A stretch of 64,000 nt of DNA from positions 1 through 64,000 of the forward strand of contig NZ_CP032230.1 of the NCBI RefSeq assembly GCF_004328625.1. The letters run 5' to 3'. The position numbers were made by a program, and so were the translations under genes. Source of the stretch: Streptomyces seoulensis (GTDB lineage Bacteria; Actinomycetota; Actinomycetes; Streptomycetales; Streptomycetaceae). Shown piece after piece: positions 17,410 to 23,805 of the stretch; position 1 is the first letter of the stretch; each line of letters begins with the position of its first letter. Under the pieces are notes generated by a model. That model saw nothing but the letters and a program-made list of their open reading frames with translations. It made no database searches and was not told the DNA's origin.

Positions 17410-19285
17410 CGCTCCCTCCGGGCTGCGCGTCCGGCTGGTTGGTGGGCGTGTTGTCGGAGGGCAGACCGGGGAGTTGCGGCGCCGGCGGCGGGGTGGGGTC
17501 GGGGTTGATGTCGACGCCGAGGTAGTCGGCGACGAGCTTCGTGTCACCGGTGGCGTCGGCGAGCTGCCGGGCTGCTTCGAAGGAGCGGGATTCGATCTGC
17601 TTGACCTCTGCCTGAGCGTCGCTTATGGGCCAGCCCGCGTCCTGCAGCATGCGGATCGCGGTCTCGAGGCTGATCACCTTGGCCAGGTAGGCGGTGGTGA
17701 CCTGGTCGAGGACGGCAGCCTTGTCCGTCGGCGTGTAGGGGCCGCGGGTCAGCTTGGCCGGCAGGACGGGCAGCCCGGCCCAGTCGGGGTGCTGGCCTGC
17801 GTGGAAGAGACGCTGCACGAACTTGGGTATGAGCCGGTCGGCGTGGTCGCGGGCGAGCCGCATCCCGGCAATGTTGGAGTCGAGCGGGCCGAGGGACAGT
17901 TCGAGGGCATACCCGGAGGGCACCTTGGAGGGGTCCATGGTGCCCAGGGCGACGGCGGGGAGCCGGACGACGTTGGCTGCCCGGTCGTGGAGGTCGTGGC
18001 CGTGTTCGCGGAGTTCACGGAGGGCGGCGGAAGTGTCGACGGCGGTCATCTTGCCGTTCTCGCCGAGGGTGAACAGGGCGCCGGGGCCGACGTTGAACCG
18101 CTGATTGGAGTCGTGCACACCAGAGATGGCGATCATCGGGAGGCCGGTGGTGCCGGACGCGCGGGCAGAGTCGGTGTCCGACGCGGCAAGCTCGTCGAAC
18201 ACCTGCAGCGCCTTCGCCAGCGACGACTGGCCCCAGTGCTCGCCGGCGGCGGGCACCGTGTTGGGCAGGTGGATAACCGAGATGAAGTCCTGGTAGATGT
18301 CCAGCCGGTCCAGCACTTCGCCCTGGGAGTTGCTGTTGAAGTGGGCCTTCTCCATGGGCAGGGAGTCGACGTCGATGTCACCGGTGAGGTCCTCGAGGAG
18401 CCAGATCCCGTCGGTCAGGTAGCACGTCTTGTAAGAGGGCTGTTCCGACCACGGGTACATGCGGGAGATCGCCCCAAGGTGGTCGACCCGGTCGCCGCGG
18501 CCGAGGACCGGGATGGCGGGTTCGTCGTCGGTGGCTTCGGTGAGGACTGGGGCGCGGACGGGCCGCCCTTGCCGGTCGACCCCGGAGGCGGTGGCGGGCC
18601 TAATCCAGTCCAGCTCGTAGGTGATGCGGCGCAGCCGGGCGGGCAGGCGGCGTTTCTTGTCCTCGGGGAGTTCCCACGCGAAGTGGATTCGGGTGGGGTA
18701 GTCGGTACCGTCGGAGTCCTCGTCGATGACGGGGAAGTAGAAGCCGGGGTCGTAGGTGGTGATGCGGGGGCGCTGCTTGTCGGCGTCCCACCACAGGTGG
18801 AGTACCCCGTCGCCGAGGCCGACGGCCTTGCGTTCGGCCTGGAGGAGCCGCATGGGCAGGAGTTCCTCGTCGGCCCACTCGCGGAGGAGTTCCTGCACGC
18901 GTTCGGCCTGGACGGCCTGCGGGTCGGGCTGGTCGTCGTCGGCGTGTTCGGCGCCGGGCACGGTGATGGACTGCTCGCGGCCCAGGACGTGGGAGACGAG
19001 GGTGTCGACGAACATGGCGGGGTCGCCGTACTCGCGGCGTTCGCGGGCCTCAGCCCCGTCACGGATCTCGGCGAGTTCCCCGGCCTGGTTCTGGTCGTAG
19101 GCGGCGAGGAGTTTGTAGGAGGCGAGCCGGCGTTCGTCTTCGGCGGGGACCCACATGGCGGCGGCTTCGGGGAAGGCGCGGCGTTGTGGCATGCCGGTGG
19201 TGGGGTCGGCAAACAGCGGCTTGTAGTTGAACATCGACCAGTTGTCGATGCGCAGCGCGTGCCGCAGCCCGGTCATGAGGCCCAC
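17393..19285 (-). CDS. Portal protein (SPP1 gp6-like)
   Basis: The GTG at 19285 has GAGGAG 5 nt upstream and gives 630 residues. The text includes YKPLFADPTTGMPQRRAFPE near the N-terminus, PGFYFPVIDED and RIHFAWELPED in the middle, and SALEVSLGPL-like YALELSLGPLDSNIAG late. These match actinophage portal proteins of the SPP1 gp6 type. It forms the dodecameric DNA-entry ring at one capsid vertex. Synteny (terL, portal, scaffold) is canonical. The Asp/Gln/Pro-rich C-terminal tail is probably disordered. Confidence 0.9.
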   Translation of the reverse strand: MGLMTGLRHALRIDNWSMFNYKPLFADPTTGMPQRRAFPEAAAMWVPAEDERRLASYKLLAAYDQNQAGELAEIRDGAEARERREYGDPAMFVDTLVSHVLGREQSITVPGAEHADDDQPDPQAVQAERVQELLREWADEELLPMRLLQAERKAVGLGDGVLHLWWDADKQRPRITTYDPGFYFPVIDEDSDGTDYPTRIHFAWELPEDKKRRLPARLRRITYELDWIRPATASGVDRQGRPVRAPVLTEATDDEPAIPVLGRGDRVDHLGAISRMYPWSEQPSYKTCYLTDGIWLLEDLTGDIDVDSLPMEKAHFNSNSQGEVLDRLDIYQDFISVIHLPNTVPAAGEHWGQSSLAKALQVFDELAASDTDSARASGTTGLPMIAISGVHDSNQRFNVGPGALFTLGENGKMTAVDTSAALRELREHGHDLHDRAANVVRLPAVALGTMDPSKVPSGYALELSLGPLDSNIAGMRLARDHADRLIPKFVQRLFHAGQHPDWAGLPVLPAKLTRGPYTPTDKAAVLDQVTTAYLAKVISLETAIRMLQDAGWPISDAQAEVKQIESRSFEAARQLADATGDTKLVADYLGVDINPDPTPPPAPQLPGLPSDNTPTNQPDAQPGGSGGNTS

Positions 19286-19323
19286 CGCTTCTCCTCTGCT
19301 TGCAGGCCCCGCGCCTGATCATC

Positions 19324-19355
19324 AGGGTACGGGTGTGGGGTTGGGGTGTTCCCTC
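19324..19355 (-). promoter_or_regulatory. GAGGGAAC-N18-TACCCT promoter-like motif (portal gene)
   Basis: GAGGGAAC (19348-19355) and TACCCT (19324-19329) are 18 nt apart in the gap between terL and portal. CAGGCCCCGCGCCTG follows, as at the scaffold and terS copies. The hexamer is the best match to an A/T-bounded -10 among the eight copies. Confidence 0.5.
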
Positions 19356-19357
19356 GG

Positions 19358-22000
19358 CTATCGGCGGCCGCGGAGCCGCTGGTCGCTGTAGGCGTGGCTT
19401 CCGAGTCCGTGCTGGGCGGGGTCGGCGAGTTCGGTGAGGGCGTGGACGGCGGCGTCCATGCGGTCGGGTGAGTCCATGCCGGGCAGCCAGGTCACCATCT
19501 GCCTCTCCAGGTCGGGGAACTCCCCTACGTGGTGGACGCGGCCCTGCTCATAGAGCTGAGCGATGGGTTCGGCGCGCAGCCGTTTGCCTTGTTTGGCGTT
19601 GACTTCGACGATCCGCGGCATGGGCCGCCCCTGGGTGCGCCCGGATCGTTGGAGGTCTTGCCAGGCTTGGATGAGGACCTGCCGGGTCATGTCGCCGCCG
19701 AAGTTGGTCTCCACGACGAAGGCGTCGGCGTCGAGTTCGATGGCCAGCAGGCATGCCTCGGTACCCCAGGCGTTGGCGCCGTGGCGTCCGGAGCGGTCGG
19801 CGAGAAGGTAGAGGTCTCCGTCTGCTGCACGGCCGCCGGCGACGATGCCGGTTTCGTCGTTGGCGGTGCCAGCGCCTCCCGAGGGGTCGATAGCAACGAG
19901 GGTGCGGCTGAGGTCGACGCCGCGGAACGCGACGGGGCTGCACCGGTTGCCGGTGATCCAGGCCCACTGCCAGACACCACCATCGAGGGGTCGGGGCTGC
20001 TGCTGGTAGAGGGCCCACCAGACACGTTCACCGACGCCCTTGCGGATGCGGGCGAGGTCTTCGGTGTTGTACCGCTCGGGCCACAGAGCCTCGCCATGGC
20101 TGCGGCCAAGGGGATCGTCCTCCGCCATGGCCAGGGCAGGCAGGTCCAGGACGGTCCATTCGTCGCCCTCAGTCTCGAGAAGTCGGCCGGATAGGTCGTC
20201 GGGGTTCCAGCGGGTGTTGATGACGACCAGGCTGCCGTTGGGTTCGAGGCGGGTGAGGGCGACGGACTGCCACCAGTCCCAGACTCGGTCGCGCTGGGTC
20301 TGGGACTCTGCGTCCTCGGATCCCTTGAAGGGGTCGTCGACTATGAGGCAGTTGTGGACGAGTAGACCGTCAGCAAAGAAGTTGCTGTTTCCTTCCACTT
20401 GGATGTCATGGACTCGGACGCCTGGCGCGTGTACTCGGCGAACCAGGGATACGGCGTCTCCGTGGACTTGTGGTGTACGGCGTGGCAGGTGTAGCAGAGC
20501 AAGATGAGGTTCTCGACGCGGTTGTTCGCCGGGTTCTCGTCCAGGTGATGCACGATCAGGTTCGACCGCTGAGCAGGCACGCCGTTCCGCATGAACGTGA
20601 CCGGCTTGAAGCCGGCGGAGCAGACGACGCAGCAGTCCTTGTCCCGCTCGAAGATCAGCGGACGTGTCTCCTTGAACCACTTGCTGTAGCTGGTGCCGTC
20701 CTTGTAGTGGGAGTTTCCCCAGCCGAGCATGCGTATCGAGTGGGCCTTGTCCGCGCAGACGCGGGAGCAGTACACGGTTCGGCTGCTCAGAGGTCGAAAG
20801 AACAGTCCGCACATGGTGCACGGCTTTTCCGGATGCTCCCGAGAGTCGATGCGGCATTGCATCGAGCAGAACTTGTTGTTCCTCTTGCCTGGCATTGCGA
20901 TGTCGCAGTGCTGGCACCGGCGGGCGTTCTTCACCGCATGGTGCGCCTGCGAGTGGTCCTTGCAGCAGTAGAACGAGAAGTGTCCGCGCCGAAGAGCCTT
21001 GTTGTACTCGTACCGGGGCTTCAGGAATTCCTCGTTGCACCATAGGCAGCGAAGAAGGATCTTCACGTATCGAGCCTGGTTGTAGCAGTCCTTGCATGTG
21101 GGACTGAGCGTCCCCCTGGGCTTCCCCCGATCCTTGCCGCACAGTGTGCAGTGTCGGTTCGCCCTCGAGGACGTGCGTTGTAAGCCGGTCCCTGGGCCGT
21201 AGAGACGCGGCCGGCCGGTAACCGAATCCAGGGACATAGAAGGGGTGATCTCCGGTAGCCCGTACTGTATGCCCACGAGCGCTGGTGACTTCGATGAGTC
21301 CATCGGCGGTAGTTGTCCTCGTTGCCAGAATCCGGCGCCACTCCGGTCGGCCGGTCGCATGGTTGAAGGAGAGAACTCGCGGCTTCATCTTCATGGCCAC
21401 GAGTTCTGACATGGCAATTCTACCGATTTCCGTGGTCACCAAGGTCTCATCAGGCAAACAGTTCGCTCCTTTTCCTGTGAGGCCACCGCCCACGCCGGCG
21501 GTAACCATTCCGCCTTCGCGCCCGTCGATATCGAATCGGTTCGCAGCGCGCGAGCCCTGATTGAGGGAGATGCCGAGAACGCTGGCGTAGCCGGTGATGG
21601 TGTCGCGGATCCATCGCCCGTGGTCATCGGCGAGAGTGGCGCTGTAGGAGGCGAGCATGAGCCGGTGATCGGGGTTGCGCCGCAGGTACCACACCGGGGC
21701 CCAACGTGAGGCTCGACGGCTTTTGCCATGTCTTGGAGGCATCGTCAGCATCACCTTGACCCGCTCCCCCACGGCGATGCGCTGGAACGCCTGGTCCACC
21801 AGGTCCAGGTGCCGTGCCTGCATCTCCTTACCGTTTGTGAGGACTGCCGCGAGGGCGCCTGGAGAGCGGTCCATTGCCATCTCGCGCTCAAGGTGAGCTA
21901 GCTGCGCACGCAGCTCGGGAGAGGCTGCACGGGCGATCTCCAGCCGCTGTTCTCGGGGAAGTTGCCGGTAGGCCGCCAGCAGATCGGCGTTACTTGTCAC
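19358..22000 (-). CDS. terL: Terminase large subunit interrupted by an intein
   Basis: The GTG at 22000 has GGAAG 6 nt upstream and overlaps the terS stop. The precursor has 880 residues. Walker A-type PPRHGKS is at residues 88-94, and Walker B-like CLIVDDP begins at residue 551 immediately after the intein. The nuclease half follows (VAIDPSGGAG and related Asp-rich text). Residues 181-550 are an intein, so splicing would leave a 510-residue ATPase-nuclease, normal for the family. The insertion site, right before Walker B, is an active-site position favoured by inteins. The frame stays open through the intein centre although that centre encodes the HNH endonuclease in another frame. Confidence 0.92.
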   Translation of the reverse strand: MTSNADLLAAYRQLPREQRLEIARAASPELRAQLAHLEREMAMDRSPGALAAVLTNGKEMQARHLDLVDQAFQRIAVGERVKVMLTMPPRHGKSRRASRWAPVWYLRRNPDHRLMLASYSATLADDHGRWIRDTITGYASVLGISLNQGSRAANRFDIDGREGGMVTAGVGGGLTGKGANCLPDETLVTTEIGRIAMSELVAMKMKPRVLSFNHATGRPEWRRILATRTTTADGLIEVTSARGHTVRATGDHPFYVPGFGYRPAASLRPRDRLTTHVLEGEPTLHTVRQGSGEAQGDAQSHMQGLLQPGSIREDPSSLPMVQRGIPEAPVRVQQGSSARTLLVLLLQGPLAGAPCGEERPPVPALRHRNARQEEQQVLLDAMPHRLSGASGKAVHHVRTVLSTSEQPNRVLLPRLRGQGPLDTHARLGKLPLQGRHQLQQVVQGDTSADLRAGQGLLRRLLRRLQAGHVHAERRACSAVEPDRASPGREPGEQPRREPHLALLHLPRRTPQVHGDAVSLVRRVHAPGVRVHDIQVEGNSNFFADGLLVHNCLIVDDPFKGSEDAESQTQRDRVWDWWQSVALTRLEPNGSLVVINTRWNPDDLSGRLLETEGDEWTVLDLPALAMAEDDPLGRSHGEALWPERYNTEDLARIRKGVGERVWWALYQQQPRPLDGGVWQWAWITGNRCSPVAFRGVDLSRTLVAIDPSGGAGTANDETGIVAGGRAADGDLYLLADRSGRHGANAWGTEACLLAIELDADAFVVETNFGGDMTRQVLIQAWQDLQRSGRTQGRPMPRIVEVNAKQGKRLRAEPIAQLYEQGRVHHVGEFPDLERQMVTWLPGMDSPDRMDAAVHALTELADPAQHGLGSHAYSDQRLRGRR
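20341..21360 (-). CDS. HNH homing endonuclease in +1 frame inside the TerL intein
   Basis: The frame is +1 relative to terL and ends with TAG just past the intein-extein junction. From about 21170 it has several zinc-binding CxxC pairs (CTLCG, CLWC, CQHC, CTMCG). It ends in an HNH core: CVVCSAG, then LIVHHLDENPANNRVENL and CYTCHAVHH. The true start is unclear: possible ATGs at 21360, 21303 and 21237 lack good ribosome sites, so internal initiation, frameshifting or an inactive relic are all possible. The DNA is less GC-rich than terL. It would cut an intein-free terL allele to drive homing (family knowledge). Confidence 0.8.
   Translation of the reverse strand: MRPADRSGAGFWQRGQLPPMDSSKSPALVGIQYGLPEITPSMSLDSVTGRPRLYGPGTGLQRTSSRANRHCTLCGKDRGKPRGTLSPTCKDCYNQARYVKILLRCLWCNEEFLKPRYEYNKALRRGHFSFYCCKDHSQAHHAVKNARRCQHCDIAMPGKRNNKFCSMQCRIDSREHPEKPCTMCGLFFRPLSSRTVYCSRVCADKAHSIRMLGWGNSHYKDGTSYSKWFKETRPLIFERDKDCCVVCSAGFKPVTFMRNGVPAQRSNLIVHHLDENPANNRVENLILLCYTCHAVHHKSTETPYPWFAEYTRQASESMTSKWKETATSLLTVYSSTTAS
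20351..21460 (-). other. Intein in TerL (370 residues, Cys1 to Asn370)
   Basis: Splicing motifs are in the terL frame. Block A is CLPDETLVTTEIG with Cys1 (codon 21458-21460). Block B is GHTVRATGDHPFYV with the TxxH signature. The C-terminal blocks are VHDIQVEGNSNFFADGL and LVHN, followed by Cys+1. About 100 N-terminal and 30 C-terminal residues form the splicing domain. The ~240 residues between them, in this frame, have no recognisable motif because the HNH endonuclease is encoded one base over. Splicing activity is inferred from the complete set of nucleophiles. Confidence 0.9.
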
Positions 22001-22523
22001 TGCCGTCTTCCGCTGCGGCATTCTCGGTGTTGTCCTCGGTGGCCTTAGAAGCTCCCAGTCCCATGAGCGTCTCAAGTTCCGCGCTGGTGACGGGCCCCAT
22101 CTGGAGTGGCCCGCCGTCAGGCCCGGTGACTTCGGCCTTGGTGGGCATGTCGAGGCCGTTGAGTTTGGCCCGCCGGTCCATGAGGCGTAGGACGGTGTCG
22201 ACGGCCCGCATGTCGAGGGCGTGGTCGACGACGTTGCCTTCCTTGTCGAGGACCGGGGAAGGCTTGGTGGCGCGGGGCCAGGCGGCTTCGAGGAGGGCGT
22301 CGAGGCGTTCGTTCTCCTGCTGCCGGTAGATGCTGATCTCGGCGGCTTCTTCGTCGCGGTGGGCTTCGAGGGCGCGTTTGAGGTCGCTGCGGGCGGTGGC
22401 TGCGCTGGCGTAGCCGAGTGCGAGGATGCGTTCGTCGTCGTAGCGGACGCCTTCGCGGCGCAGCTTGAGCAGTGCGGTGCGGCGGACGGCTACTTCGTCC
22501 TGCTTGAGTCTGGACCAGGGCAT
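21990..22523 (-). CDS. terS: Terminase small subunit
   Basis: This 177-residue protein starts MPWSRLKQDEVAVRRTALLK. The N-terminal half looks like a helix-turn-helix DNA-binding domain (YDDERILALGYASAATARSDLKR), the middle is a helical oligomerisation region, and the C-terminus is acidic. It lies directly upstream of terL, overlapping its start by 11 nt. It should recognise the packaging site and dock TerL. It is the first gene of the late operon; a GAGGGAAC-type motif lies 50-80 nt upstream. Confidence 0.82.
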   Translation of the reverse strand: MPWSRLKQDEVAVRRTALLKLRREGVRYDDERILALGYASAATARSDLKRALEAHRDEEAAEISIYRQQENERLDALLEAAWPRATKPSPVLDKEGNVVDHALDMRAVDTVLRLMDRRAKLNGLDMPTKAEVTGPDGGPLQMGPVTSAELETLMGLGASKATEDNTENAAAEDGSDK

Positions 22524-22572
22524 GGCGGTGGGGCTCCCGCTGTGTGGTTGTCAGGCCCCGCGCCTATCACGG

Positions 22573-22604
22573 ATGATCGCCGATTTTTGCTGGTGTGTTC
22601 CCTC
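22573..22604 (-). promoter_or_regulatory. GAGGGAAC-N18-GATCAT promoter-like motif (terS)
   Basis: GAGGGAAC (22597-22604) and GATCAT (22573-22578) are separated by 18 nt at the head of the late operon. The GGCGCGGGGCCTG sequence shared with the portal and scaffold copies follows. It is the most likely start region for late transcription, though no transcription data exist here. Confidence 0.45.
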
Positions 22605-22625
22605 GGGTGGGGGTGTGGGAGGACG

Positions 22626-23054
22626 ATGCGCGGCATGAAGCGTGCGCGTGTGGGGTGGGTTGTAGGGGCTGTGGCGGCCGCGGTGGTGCTGGCGGGCTGT
22701 GGTGACGGCGGTGGGGATGCGAAGCCGTCTTCGAGCCCGTCGGCGTCGTCGCGGGTGGTGGAGCCGCGGTCGGCGTTTGAGGTGTATCAGGGGGTGACTG
22801 CGGCCGGGTGCACTGATGCGGATGACTGTCAGGCGTTCATGACGCGGAAGCTGGCGGCCGCGGTGAAGGTGCGGGAGGCGATGCAGGCGAAGGACTCGGC
22901 CGTGTACGCGGAGCCGATCGGTGCTGTGGACGAGGCGGAACGGCAGGCGGACCACTACGGGCGGAGCAATTTGGGGGCGAAGGGCAACAGCCTCGCGGTG
23001 TCGTTGCCGTTGCAGCGGATGGTGGCGTGGTTCCGGGAGCATCCGGAGGGTTGA
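22626..23054 (+). CDS. Lipoprotein of unknown function
   Basis: This protein has about 142 residues with a basic N-terminus, a hydrophobic core (VVGAVAAAVVLAGC) and a lipobox cysteine, so it should be exported and lipidated. A Ser/Pro linker is followed by a helical domain with two cysteines (GCTDADDC). Two in-frame ATGs (22626, 22635) flank a GGAGG, so the start is uncertain. It stands alone on the plus strand between the late and transfer modules. Entry or superinfection exclusion is a possible role given that context, but this is speculation. Confidence 0.7.
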   Translation: MRGMKRARVGWVVGAVAAAVVLAGCGDGGGDAKPSSSPSASSRVVEPRSAFEVYQGVTAAGCTDADDCQAFMTRKLAAAVKVREAMQAKDSAVYAEPIGAVDEAERQADHYGRSNLGAKGNSLAVSLPLQRMVAWFREHPEG

Positions 23055-23065
23055 GGGTATGGGGC

Positions 23066-23103
23066 GGCCCCGCCTCCGTGGGGGTTTTCGGGGGCGGGGC
23101 CGG
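23066..23103 (+). terminator. Terminator after lipoprotein gene
   Basis: The perfect 10-bp arms CGGCCCCGCC and GGCGGGGCCG enclose an 18-nt loop containing TTTT, 11 nt after the lipoprotein stop. Confidence 0.65.
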
Positions 23104-23112
23104 GTCTTGTGG

Positions 23113-23170
23113 CACGGTCCCTGAGTTCGCCTTGGCGCGGGGGTGCTAAGCCGCCCCCAGGGACCGTGCT
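23113..23170. repeat. 12-bp inverted repeat between lipoprotein and transfer module
   Basis: GCACGGTCCCTG (23113-23124) and CAGGGACCGTGC (23159-23170) are perfect inverted arms around a 34-nt centre that itself has GGGGG/CCCCC complementarity. It lies downstream of both converging genes. It could be a bidirectional terminator or a cruciform protein-binding site. Confidence 0.6.
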
Positions 23171-23224
23171 AGTTCATGGTGGCGTATGGGGCGGGGTTTG
23201 TCAGAGGTGCCTTCCCCCTGCGGG

Positions 23225-23779
23225 TTAGTCGCCTGCGGGGAGTTGGTTGCGGTTGCTGGCCCACAGGCCGCGGTTGGTGCTGTTCACGGTGCGGGTGTCC
23301 TGGTGGACGGTGCCGGTGTAGTGCTGGTGGATGACGGGCGGTGCGGCTTCCACGACCTGGCGGGCGCGGCGGAGGAAGCGGGCGAGGGCGAGGATCGGCA
23401 GCGCGATGGTGGCGGGCGCGGCCGCTGCGATGGCCAGGGCGGCCGGGTCGACTTGGCCGAGGGTGTAGACGACGAGGCTGGTCATGCCGCCGATGGGGAG
23501 TGAGGCGATGCCGGTGCAGAGGATTGTGGTGTTGAGGTCGACGGCGCGCTGGCTCATGGGGGGCCGTCCGGGCTGGGGCACGGGGGCGGTCGGCCCGGTG
23601 GTGTAGGTGGCGGGGAGGGTGTCGTCGCGGTAGGCGGTGGGCGTGGTCTTCGCGGTGTTGGTGGTGGTGAAGGCGGATTCGAGGTCGGCGAGGAATGCCT
23701 GGGCGGCGGTGTTGGTGGTGGGCTGCCCGGCCTGGGTGGCGTGGGGCTGCCGTCCGGGGGGCTCGGGCAGTCGGTTCAC
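23225..23779 (-). CDS. Membrane protein of transfer module
   Basis: The GTG at 23779 is preceded by CAGGAG, and the product has 184 residues. A disordered Pro/Thr-rich N-terminal half is followed by two membrane segments (around residues 80-135: ILCTGIASLPIGGMTSLVVY and AALAIAAAAPATIALPILAL), then a polar tail. It lies 27 nt downstream of the FtsK-like gene in the same operon. Small two-helix proteins like this accompany Streptomyces plasmid transfer and spread genes; the role is inferred. Confidence 0.65.
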   Translation of the reverse strand: MNRLPEPPGRQPHATQAGQPTTNTAAQAFLADLESAFTTTNTAKTTPTAYRDDTLPATYTTGPTAPVPQPGRPPMSQRAVDLNTTILCTGIASLPIGGMTSLVVYTLGQVDPAALAIAAAAPATIALPILALARFLRRARQVVEAAPPVIHQHYTGTVHQDTRTVNSTNRGLWASNRNQLPAGD

Positions 23780-23805
23780 GGGGATCGGTCTCCTGTCGGG
23801 GTGGG

